Origin: Bigelowiella natans CCMP2755
Lineage: Eukaryota > Cercozoa > Chlorarachniophyceae
NCBI GenBank assembly: GCA_000320545.1
Contig: ADNK01002591.1
Location: forward strand, 1-64,000
Length of the DNA stretch: 64,000 nucleotides
Reading direction: 5' to 3'
The notes below the pieces were generated by a model. That model saw only the letters and a program-made list of their open reading frames with translations. It was not told the DNA's origin and did not search any database. Of the stretch, positions 51,294 through 61,709 are shown piece after piece (within the stretch, counting starts at the first letter, position 1; each line of letters begins with the position of its first letter). The position numbers and the translations under genes are program-made.

Positions 51294-52423
51294 TTCCAAC
51301 CGAGCTGAAAGTTAACCGGCAGCTGCTGGAAACACGGTAATAATTTAGGCGATTTCTGCCCAAAATAAACCAGACTATTTTTAGCTAAATTGCTTGCTCT
51401 TCAGCTGTCGCAGCGATGCAATCTGGACAGGAGGGGGGTTGGTGAGGCACGGTGCATATTTCCATGTTACGACAAGCTTAGCGTCAGATTTTAGACCTCA
51501 AATATCCTAGCTCGAAAGCAATTCATAAAGAAGGGGTATACAAACGATACGACACAACTAGACCAGCTGCATCACCTCAAACATCCGACAAAATGATGGA
51601 AATGCGCTCGAGTAGGATTGTCCCTCAAGTCTTTTAGCCAAAAGAAATCCGATTACCGTTCAGAAACTTCCGATTTCCTGATTTCTAACGCCTCAAAGAT
51701 CTTACAGTCACACTAACAACAAGAAAAGCAGCATTCTATGAGAACCACCTGGTGATTTTGCGGGAAGATTCTTGAATCTTGGATGTCGCACGAATAAAAT
51801 GCATCGAAATATCGCACTTTAAAAGGGATTTCCAGGATTTCCACGAGAAGCCGTCGGCAGATATCTGTGCGCCAGTGGCCACACATGCCCAGGCAAACCG
51901 CTGAAGAATTGGTGATGCCGAGGCTTTCGTGAAGGAACAAAGGCAAACATTCTGTCACAGGGACTAAATGTATCCTAATTCCCTTTCTTGTACGGAAACT
52001 CAGTACTCAGCGCACGGAACTGGTTGGAAGAACTGATTTCTCTCTCGTGCGTTCCCTCTCGCCGAGAATCCTTATCAATGATGCGCTTCGAATCGGTGCT
52101 TCATGATTTCTTATCGATTTTAGAAGGAATGTCGGCAAGGCTTGCCGTCTGCTTGATATAAAAGTCGGTAGAGAGGCTTTGACAAAAGCCCAGAGAATTT
52201 CTCTGGGCTTTTACAGATTAGAGCACAATCTCATTTACAGCTCGAAGTCCGATGAACATTAGGCAGTCAATGTGTGATATATACAGTTTTGTCTTAAATT
52301 CGCGAGCACTGCCTGAGGCATTAATCAGTGCCCTTCAGAGATTTTTTAATGATGGGGCCTACTAGCATAGTTTACGTCGTCCTCGCGTCGTCGTCATTGT
52401 AGCATGCCGTCGCTCATTTATCG
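51294..52423. promoter_or_regulatory. 5' region between FAH (-) and methyltransferase (+)
   Basis: No gene seen. It contains TATAAAA at 52157-52163 and a perfect hairpin at 52184-52212, both on the approach to the methyltransferase start at 52424. The stretch 51.3-52.1 kb holds nothing recognisable. Confidence 0.5.
52184..52212. other. Perfect inverted repeat, 14-bp arms, 1-nt spacer
   Basis: AAAAGCCCAGAGAA, one T, then its exact complement TTCTCTGGGCTTTT. A TATAAAA lies 20 bases before it (52157-52163), and the methyltransferase start codon is 212 bases after. It could be a 5' UTR hairpin, a small-RNA precursor or a protein-binding palindrome. Confidence 0.85.
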
Positions 52424-54276
52424 ATGTCATCGTTATCACCAACATCAGCGTCATTATTCTTAGCATGCATTGTCATTCCTGAACTTCCCTTTCAACTCAT
52501 TCAGTCTCCATGCTTCCGCGGTGGTTTTACCTCGGCTCTGCTCCTGCTCCTCGTTGCATCCGTGCCACTTCTCTTACTTGCAAGGAACCCACCATCCCCT
52601 TGGCGATATGATGAGTTGCAGCCGCGTAATCATCATCGTCGTGCTGACAATGTTGGAATCGGGCCTAGATACCACCGTGGAAATTACTACAACAACCATG
52701 GGTCTGGTTCATATTCGCACGTAAAGGAGCTCACTCCAAAGAGAGCGAGGAGAGTCCGCACGTACTCGGCGGCAGGCAAATTGCGAAGCTCCGAGGTCCT
52801 GTCCGCTGCTGAGAGAAAGAAACTCGACGCGTCTGACGACTCTCTCTTCTATGGGTAAATGCCAGCATGCGTCGTACACAATTACTCCAACTGTTTCTTC
52901 GGAGGTTGTTTGAGCGAGGGGGGAGAAAATTTGTGAGTGTGAATTAGTCATCATCCGTGTCTTGATGACCGAGTTCCTTCGAACACCTGGTCACTACTAC
53001 TACTACTACTGCTACTACCACTACTTTTACATTTTACACCACGCAAACTTGGCAGATTTCCGAGGATGGTGCAGCACGTGGACGAGAGCTTCCTTGCTCA
53101 GCTGACGCAGCTGTAATATTTGCCAAATCTCTCGGACAGACAAACATATAGACAAATATAGAGTGGTTTCAATATGATGGTAATGATGATGACACCAAGA
53201 TGAGGGAAGAAGAGTAGAATGGATATACTCGGAAAGATAAGCATCCACTACTAAGTTTCTCCCCACATGCGGTTTAAGTGATAAAGCGGTCCATGCAATT
53301 ATTCATTAGGTACCGCAAACTAGTTCCATCGAACGCGGATGTGATCGATCTCTGCACTGCATTTGACTCCCACCTCCCGCCTGAAATCACTTACAACTCC
53401 GTCGTAGGGTAGTAGTAGTAGTAGTGGTAGCGATTCTTGCAGTCTCTCGAATATCGAAGTAAACTTCCAAAAAGGCATCACATCTTACACATACGGGGTT
53501 TGGTAGTCCAAAATGATGTTTTTGTATTGCGAATCACTGTATTCACGACATTCTTCTTCTCTTGTATCATCGCTATTGCTGTGATATGGACGATAACAAT
53601 AATTTGTTTTGCATATATTGTTAATAATTAGGCATGGAATGAACGAAAAGGAGCTCGCAGCAAACCCTCGCTTGCACCGCTTCTACACGCGTAATCTCAA
53701 CGAAGACCCTACGATTGATCTCGGTATGCTGCTCAACTCTGTCATTCTTTCCAAAAGCAAATAAAAAAGAGGAGGAGGATGAAAGATCAGAGTGATTCGA
53801 GACAAAAAAAGTCACGATCACAAGGAGAAGTTAAAAACATTCTACTCCTGTAACACAGCATGTAGGACAGACGAGCAATCTTTTAATAACCTTTTCTCTA
53901 TAAAGAAGACTGCTACGGAAGCTCGCTTTCCATTCTCAGTGATATCGCTGATATCTCTGCAACTCACTTCACCAAATCTCACTTTTGTATTCATCGCAAC
54001 CGTCATCATCATAATTCACATATCACATGCAGAGGACCAGTCTGTTGACGCCGTACTAATGTGTGTTTCCATCCAGTAAGAGAACAAATAGCAGTCACTA
54101 CTTCACATTAAAACCAAAAGAGATAGGAAAGTGTCTTTTATCAGCTGACTATTTAATGCTTGATCAAGGTACATGCAGCAGCCTGAGAAGCTCTTTAGTG
54201 AGATATTTCGGGTGCTGAAGCCTGGTGGTGTTGCTATTATAAGCTTCTCCAATCGAATGTTCTATTCCAAGGTGGT

Positions 54277-54312
<36 letters not shown>

Positions 54313-54958
54313 ATCAAGCGACTCTCCCCCTCCCCCCTCCCACTTATATGACACTGACAATTAAGCCCCCTTCCGCATAGGCAATCGGTAAATGGAAGGA
54401 ACTCGAAGAAGACGGCAGAGCAGACTTGGTTGCAAACTACTTCTATAACGTCAAGGGATTCTCGGTTCTACTATTACTACTACTACAACTACTACTACGA
54501 GCTTCCCTCCCTTTTCTGCAAGGAGCTCCTAAAATGGCAGAACACTTCACACGATATCAATACAAATACAACGAGCATGCAAACGCAAGATTACTTCCTG
54601 CGCTCCAAGAATAAGAATAATAAAAAACCATAGTGATTTTCTTTTGGTGAGACGCGTTCTTATTTGCACTCTTATTGCCTTCTAATGCCTTCCCTTCAGG
54701 CACCAGAGATTGTCACGAATGTGCCATTGCCGGGAGATCTTCCTAATATACCAATCATTGGAGGCTTGCTCAACCAAATCTCCCGAGCAATCAGGCATGC
54801 AAGAGAGAGACGAGAGGAAATGTGATAGGGAGAAGACATTGTCACAACCTTCATCATCTGAGCTCCCCCCCCATACGCAATATAGGTTTGGAGGAGTCCC
54901 TGATCCTTTTACAGCGGTGGTAGCGTACAGGAACTTCAAGAGGATGAACCTAGATTAG
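52424..54958 (+). CDS. SAM-dependent methyltransferase, N-terminally membrane-anchored
   Basis: Class I methyltransferase (methyltransf_11/UbiE-like fold) transferring methyl from SAM to an unknown substrate. Nine exons close in phase: 52424-52854, 53056-53112, 53310-53408, 53632-53723, 54033-54075, 54169-54271, 54381-54464, 54700-54794 and 54886-54958, giving 358 residues. There is a hydrophobic helix TSALLLLLVASVPLLLLA near residue 45. The catalytic domain starts at PRMVQHVDESFLAQL; motif I is the variant VIDLCTAFDSHLP, then VVGHGMNEKEL, DAVLMCVSIQYM (motif II) and EIFRVLKPGGVAIISFSNRM (motif III). The tail PDPFTAVVAYRN is also typical of plant and algal homologues of this group. The intron after 54794 appears to start with GC, not GT (GC-AG). 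The leader could be a signal anchor or organelle-targeting sequence. Confidence 0.88.
54281..54309. repeat. TC microsatellite at an intron start
   Basis: A TC run begins a few bases after the donor at 54272 of the methyltransferase gene and gives the intron a pyrimidine-rich 5' end. Confidence 0.9.
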
Positions 54959-55440
54959 AGGGGGGCAGAGAATTGCCATCGCAAGTTATCAGACGAATAG
55001 AGGAGGAGAACAGCTGCATGCTTTCTTCGTGTGAACCTTAAGAACAGCAGATATACGATGTACAGGCCTTCATCCCAAGAGATCATCCCAAACCTCGATC
55101 ATCTCGCCGGCACAAATATTTAATATTGTTTATGTATATATTTATTTTCTTCGATAAAAACAGCAGTCCCCTCCCTAATTTAGGGAATAATCGTGTACTT
55201 TCTCGCGCTAACAGAGAGGAAGACACATTCAGAAAATTGACTGTTCGTTCTCAATAACAGATAACGACTTTCTTTAAAAATTCAGTGTCCTTAGTCCATT
55301 GAGTACTGAATACTAAATCGGCATATGCTGTACAAGAGAATCAGTTGCGATTGAATGACCGCAGTGATAGATGAATGCTCATACCCTCGGTGTTATAACA
55401 CAAAATGATATGCATGTGTAAAAATGAATGGAATTTTACA
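54959..55440. other. 3' flank of the methyltransferase gene, no further feature
   Basis: AT-rich sequence with no supported exon. The transcript end probably lies in the A/T-rich part near 55.12-55.17 kb, but no poly(A) signal can be singled out. Confidence 0.4.
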
Positions 55441-56010
55441 TGCCGGCTGTTGTACTAGTAGGCTGTGCGTGCGTGTGCCGTCGCTGCCGCGATCACACTG
55501 CAGCAATGAGCGAGTGACACAATAGCAAGAGAATTGAAACCGAAGTGCAATGTACATTTGCAGCACATCTAGCGTCATCGCCGACTGCAGCTGTGAGCAG
55601 TAGTGCAACACTACGTGCGCTACTGCAGAGCCATCAAGGCTACACAGCGCACGCACGTGTACGAACACATGTTGCAGTGACGAAGTGTGCCATGTGGGAC
55701 AAACCAAGTGCAACCAATGACTTCAAACGATGTGATGGATTGTTGTCAACAGCGTGCAGCGCAGCAATCATGTCCCACACTCAGTTTGAAGATGGAGTTC
55801 ACCCGCCACGTGCATCCACTGACAATGGCTGACTCAATTAGCTGGCCACCTTCACGTCGATGCGAGTGGTCTTCTCACAGATCACAAGAAACAAGAACAC
55901 AATGTGCCGGGGGATGTGCCAAGACCAATGAACACCCACATGGGATGTGTTGCAGATCGTTGCAGATCACTGTGGATGATCTGTGGAAAAAAAATGAAGA
56001 ACATGCGACA

Positions 56011-56582
56011 GAACAATGAACAATGAACAATGATGACGAACCACATTTCCAAAATGTTGCAAGACATTTGCAGTGTTCGAAATGCAGTGCCTCGAACAGA
56101 CATCGCAGTTTGTCTAGCACCATGCACGATGTGGACCTGTCATGTGTCAAACCAGGAACAATGAACAATGAACAATGATGATGAACTGCATTTCCAAAGT
56201 GTGACAAGACATTTGCAGTGTGCGAAATGCAGTGCCTCGAACCAACTTCAGTGAGGTCCAACTGGTGAAACCATGAGGAATCAAGAATGGCATTCTGGCC
56301 ACTCCTCCGTTCCTAGTTTCATTGTCTTCAGTGCCTGATGTTTGCCAACTTCAGGACCACGCATCCCTGAATCCTGCCGTGATGGTTTGCTCATGCTTGG
56401 AGATCACCAAGCAAGAACACCACACCCACCTAGCCACGAACCCCAAGCGAACAATCCTGTGGACCACACCTTCATGGAAACAATGAAACAATGAAGCAAT
56501 GATGAAAAACTGCACTTCCAAAGTGTTGCAAGACACTTGCAGCGTGCAAAATGCAGTGCCTCGAACTGGTTTCAGTGAGGAC
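56011..56582. repeat. Three direct repeats of about 90 bp
   Basis: Copies at about 56011-56097, 56155-56242 and 56477-56567. Each has a (GAACAAT)n-like head followed by CATTTCCAAA(A/G)TGT, ACAAGACATTTGCAG, and AAATGCAGTGCCTCGAAC. Copies 2 and 3 also share the following TTCAGTGAGG. They lie between the end of the LINE reading frame and the methyltransferase gene. Confidence 0.85.
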
Positions 56583-56630
56583 TGTGACCAGCAAATCAAC
56601 TAGCTGGTTTGCCAAAATGGCATGACTTGG

Positions 56631-57467
56631 TCATTGAGAAGCAATGACATTGGCAGCAAAATTCTGACGGCGCAAGACCTCCATTCTGAGCAAAAACTTC
56701 CTGAAGGCCATGTCCACAAGACGATCTACGATTGGATCATCTGAGGGGGCCCCCAGCAGAATTTTGGTTTTGGAGGAGTCTGGAGCGTCAAAGAATGAAG
56801 AGTGGAGGGAAGAAGCTGAACTCAGAGCTGATCTCACGTGCGAGAGAAGCTTGCATCTCTCTGCATTCAAGTGAGTGCAATGATGGATGAGGTGGTTGAC
56901 ACTTTGAACAACTTCAGCATTGCAAAGAGGACACACCGAGAAAGAGGGGGGCAAGTTGCAAATTTCAGCCCTGTGTTCCTCAGTTTCGCAAGTCCCAGCG
57001 CGGAGCTGAAGTTTGAGCAACACGCCTGAATTGTCATGCCAATCATCAAGATGACACTCAAACAATCTGGAAGCTGGCCTTCCAATGTGGCTCCTCGCCC
57101 AGGCTCTGGATCTGCAAATTGGGGTGTCGGGTTTGACGAACGAACAAAAGCTGCGACACAAGTTGCCATTGGTGGACAGGTGAGCCCTGACTCTGCGATT
57201 GAGGTCAACATCAACCAGTTTTGGATGGGACTGGTCCAAGTTGACTGACAGGTCCAAGCCACAGGCAGATTGGTCACAGCCAGTGACACGGTGAAGAACA
57301 GACCTAACGTTGTGACCCCAACTTGAGCACAGAGCATCAGCCTGATCATGGATCCAGGAGCATTTGTCATTCACATGCTGTTTCATTGCCGACAAATCAG
57401 AGAGGAAAATGCCCAAAACCCAGTGGAAAAAAGCGCTTGAAACTGCATGTAGTTGAGTCGAAGGCAT
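56631..57467 (-). mobile_element. LINE reverse-transcriptase C-terminal fragment
   Basis: A 278-codon open frame resembling the region after the reverse-transcriptase domain of LINE elements: LLKLQLRAGTCETEEHRAEI, then CPLCNAEVVQSVNHLIHHC (the CPxC...HxxxxC zinc-knuckle typical of this tail), then a helical end. No RT catalytic box (YADD type) is present, so the copy is 5'-truncated, as expected of LINE insertions. It is on the minus strand just upstream of the ankyrin-kinase gene, with its 3' side towards the direct repeats at 56.0-56.6 kb. The intact frame suggests a fairly recent insertion. Confidence 0.7.
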
Positions 57468-57810
57468 GCACTAGTGCTGCGCGCGCTACATCTAGAACTG
57501 TTTCTAGATCGGTAACCTGGTCTACCTTTGTCGCTGCTGATCAATTTGTGGCCATTTCAATCACAATTTGCATCAACGCATCAACAAACATGTTCTGCGA
57601 GAAACCGACAAATCTGGAAATCCTCCGCTCACACCATTTCGCGTGAAGCTGTCGTCGTTTTTACCGTCGTTCACATCATCATCATCAACTGTTCCAACTT
57701 TTGCTGCCTTCACAGAGCAGCAGTGAGCACATCGTAGAGATTGACAGTAGTGGTTGTCTGTTTGATGTTGTGGAAACTCATTCTTAAAGTCAACAAGATT
57801 TTGGGGTGAA

Positions 57811-60800
57811 ATGGTGGATGTTCCGCCACCGCCAGTCGTTGCCTTGGATTTTGAAGGAGGACGTGTTCAATCGGACCAACCATGGCATTTTGCTTGTGTG
57901 AATGATCTCCCTCGTCTCAAATTCTTGTTGGGTAGCGAGTACTCAAGAGTTAACGAGAAATCACCCAAATCATGTGCGTCAATTTAGCACTATGAGTTGC
58001 GGTGCAGGCAGTATAGCGTCATTGAGTAGCGTTGTTGAATGGGCGGATCACTTCTTAGGCGTTGTGTTAGGTTGGTAGTGAGATGATGTCACCATTCAGT
58101 GGGTTGATAAATCAGTGGATTCTCTCCTGCGTGTTTCACATGGAAAAATTGGTTGGGGAGGTTGGAATTAGATGCAATGGCAAAACGGTCTTCTTTGTTG
58201 ATGCAGACATCCACACCATGAGAAAGTTAAGGTTGTGGTTGCATCGCTTAGCTTTGGCATTCACTTGTTTGGCTCTGTCAGGTGACACGCCATTGACAGC
58301 ATGCATCAAAGAGGGTCATCTGGACACAGCGAAGTTCCTAATTTCTGTGAAGGCAGACATTGAAGCCCGGAATAATGCTGGTGGGCCACATACCTAGCTA
58401 CCTAGCTACCTTGCTAAATGACACGCAGTGGCGATGATTCTGCCAGCGAGAGAGGCACAGTAACGAACAGAAAACAAGCAAACACAATGCGGGAGTGACT
58501 AGCCACAGAGCAAATGAGTCCGATGTTGTGACCCTCGCGCTATGAAGTGGTTTATGCGTTTGTAAGTGCATTTACAGTACTATATGAGTGCTTTCACAGA
58601 AGAAAGATGGAAGGGTTATGTGCGCGTTGGCATTGTCAGCTGTAGTATGAGCTGCATCGTCATCATTAAGCTAGGTTTGTGGGAGTGATATTGAGATCGT
58701 TACGGTTATGTAGTAGCTGATGCAACGCTAAGCTTTGGCATTCACTTGGTTCTCTCTATCAGGTAAAACGGCATTACAATACTCCGTCCTTTTTCCTGAA
58801 ATGCGGATCACGAAGTATCTGGTTTCTATGAAGGCAAACATCGAAGCCGTTCTGGTTTCTATGGAGGCAAACCTTGGTCGTAGGAAGGACAAAGAGGGTG
58901 AGTCAGATGCCTAGCTATCCGCAAAACCGTTCATGAAGATTAAGCCAAAATTTAGAAGGGGTGTTGAGCACCGTGAAGTGTACGTGGTAGTCGAAGAAAT
59001 GATGACAATGGAGCGATATGCGATTACGGAGTGATTAGCAGCAGCAGTAGGAGAAGCATTATATATTTAATTGGACGTCGTAGTAGTCGGAAAAGTAACA
59101 TTGCAGATGTTTGTATTTTAAAATAACGGGAAGGGCGGTTTTCAGTTTTAAAGCTGAAATGACAAGCAGTAGATTAGTGTCGTGGAGGGGCATTTTGTTT
59201 GAGGTCGGCAGAATTGATGACTATTGGGTGGTTGGGATGCAAAAATGGCACTTGGGTTGGGTGTACTAATAAGATCATGTTTTTTAAATGGCAAATTGTG
59301 CTTTCTAAACTATCAGGCAGGGTTAGATACTCAAGTGGTGGTGTCTTGGGCGGGTTCGAAGATCCCCAGTTTGAGTCAAGGCTTGAAATCTACGATTTCC
59401 TTGAGAAGAAATCCGAGATTCAAAAACTTCGGAAAGAAAGACTCCTTGAAATGAATCGTTGCACGTTTAGGGAAGGCAAACATTGCCGGAGGATTCTTGG
59501 GTCTCTTTTCACTGCTCTCAAAGGCTCTCATCCTCAGGGCATCCAAGTCATCGAAGACATCTTCGAACCAATCATCGAGGCTTTGTTCCCTGATTTGGGA
59601 GTCACAAAGGTGTTTTTCAACGCCTCTAGAAACGACAAAGACGAAAACGAAATTCTCCAGTTCGATGAGTTTCAGTCCTTTCTCTGGACTTACATGCCGG
59701 AGGAACACAAGCTGACAGAAACAGGATTCGAGGAAATCGCACATGATTGGCTAAAGAAAAAGAAGAGCCTTGCGAAGAAAGCGGGACATGTGTTCAGTAG
59801 TATGTCGGTTTCTACCTTAACAAGCCAAGATTTTGGGGATGCCAAACATTCTTCGGAGGGTTTGCTCTCGCTATTCGAGAGAGGTGGGTACGTGCCTATA
59901 AAGGCGAATGAAGCCAAGACGAATCGCACCGTCCCCGTCGATACTAAGGATGGGTCATGGTTTGAAGAGAGTAGTCTGGGGAAGGGTTCCTATGGTGCTG
60001 TCTATGCAGTGGAAAAGAGGGTTGTGAACCAGAGATGCGCTGCCAAGGTATTTGACTTGAGCGGCAAGACTAAGAAAGAAAAGGACCGCATCCTTCGTGA
60101 GTGTCGTTTGATGGCAAGTCTTGAGACACACCCCAACATCATCCAGTATGTAGACACGATCCAGAACGGAGACATTCTCTGCATCGTGATGGAGATTTGC
60201 CCGGAGGAATTGAGCAGAAAAATAAACGGGCCGAAGATGGAAGCACGGAAAGTCAAGGATTTGATTCTCGGCATCGGGAGGGGGCTAGCCCACCTGCACG
60301 GGCAGACACCAACCCCCATTCTTCATCGAGATTTGAAAGCCGACAATGTTTTGATATCGCAAGCTGGTGTGTGCAAGATCGCGGATATAGGTTTGGCTAC
60401 GGAAGGGGGTAGGGCCGCAGACCTGAACACAGAGCAGCTCAAGACTATCGCCAACACCAAGGGGCGAACCGAGTACCAAGCGCCAGAACGCGTGTCCGAC
60501 GGTGGATCTGGGGACATGTGGGCCGCTGGGCTGATCCTTGTGGAGCTCGCAACAAACAAGCTAATCAAGGATAACCGAGAGATGAAAAAGGCTAGCAAAA
60601 GCACAGCGGCTTGGGAGAAGAAGGATATGATAAAGGACCTCATCAAAGAGACACAAGACAAAACAGGGGACAAGCAGCTTTCGGTGGCTGTGGAAAAACT
60701 GCTAGAATGTGATCCAAAGAAGAGGATGACCGCTAGTCAACTGGTGGAGCTGCTTGACCCGACTATAGGCCTGCAGAATTTAATGGACGCGATCAAGGAT

Positions 60801-61709
60801 CTGAAGGAAGGTTTATCCTCCATCACCAAAAAACTAGATGGTCTGTTCCAAACAGTGCTCAACTTCAATCTCGATGAGGATTCCAAAAACATCCCAAATC
60901 ACTTTCTACTCGTGCCCGGCGCTGAGGAGTTTGGAGATGAGACAGCGGGCCGCTGGTTCGGAGAGCTTTTCAGTAGATCCAAAGAGAAACTCGGCATCCA
61001 AAGAACCTTGTGGCTCTACATAAGCGATGAAGCCCACCTCCTCGATCCGAAACTGACCAACGGCCAAACAATCCCGGCCACGACAAAACTGATTCATAAA
61101 CCCATGCAGATCATTGTGCCCGGAGAAACTATGATCAAGCTTGCGCCGTTGCTTCGTGTTCTCAGTGTTGCTCTTCTCGCAGCCAAAGTCGCCGGCACTG
61201 TCACTACCGGTGTCGGAGTGGTCATCCCCAATGGCATACCAGGACTTGACAAGCTTCAGGACAACAGAAAGGCTCTTGCCTCCATCTACAAAACCATAGA
61301 AGGGCTGTCTGAGAACGATCATTGTGCAGAGGTCATTGAAAACGAAGAGAGCAACATCGACAAGAAGGCGAATACAGATGTACTGTCTTCCCAAAATCCA
61401 CAGAAGGCAGTGGGAGAGGCATACTCTGTTTTGAAGTCACTGCTTAAGAAGGACGACGAGGGCAAGGCTCCAACCACCAAAGATGGGGATTCGCTTGACG
61501 ATTTGCTGAGAAATGAATTAGTGCGGATGGTCCACCCAGAAGAAGGGAAAGTCCGGTGGTTTGCGCGTCATGACGACAAGGACATCAAAGATGACAAAAG
61601 ATTCAAGTTGCTCGAGAGCTGTGGCTGGAAAGCAGACCAGCGAGATGATTCCTCACTTTTTGCTACACAGCAAAACCAGGTGGTGTCATCCTGTTGTGTT
61701 GTGGGTTGA
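57811..61709 (+). CDS. Ankyrin-repeat/EF-hand/protein-kinase fusion, 929 residues
   Basis: Four exons close in phase: 57811-57973, 58282-58380, 58763-58897 and 59317-61709. The start opens MVDVPPPPVVALDFEGG. Exons 1-3 give ankyrin repeats (HFACVNDLPRLKFLL; TPLTACIKEGHLDTAKFLIS; TALQYSV...ITKYLVS). Around residue 239, DKDENEILQFDE fits a 12-residue EF-hand loop with acidic positions 1, 3, 5 and 12, suggesting Ca2+ sensing. The kinase spans about 350-620: P-loop LGKGSYGAVY, Lys in CAAKVF, catalytic HRDLKADN (about 468), but DIG instead of DFG in KIADIGLA, and APE in YQAPE. The ~300-residue C-terminal region (RTLWLYISDEAHLL, EGKVRWFARHDD) is unknown to me. The protein ends SSCCVVG, a paired-Cys tail that could be lipidated. 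Likely an active Ser/Thr kinase; targets unknown. Confidence 0.9.
58244..58780 (+). repeat. Duplicated ankyrin exon with flanking intron
   Basis: The sequence before exon 2 (58245-58300, AGCTTTGGCATTCACTTG then CTCTGTCAGGT) recurs before exon 3 (58729-58780, AGCTTTGGCATTCACTTGG then CTCTATCAGGT). The coding parts also match, as in AGGCAGACATTGAAGCC versus AGGCAAACATCGAAGCC. A whole repeat-encoding exon was copied together with its upstream intron end. Confidence 0.75.

Larger units (their letters stand above)
55441..57640 (-). mobile_element. Decayed LINE-type retroelement region
   Basis: A TGCA-rich block holding a C-terminal retrotransposon coding remnant (56631-57467) and three long direct repeats on its 3' side. 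Sequence at 55.4-56.0 kb has the same composition and no supported gene. Exact element ends and target-site duplications could not be located. Confidence 0.55.

Noticed and set aside
55393-56261. Minus-strand frames downstream of the LINE remnant
   Set aside because: They run across the direct repeats and TGCA-rich sequence, with no motif beyond repeat-derived similarity to each other.
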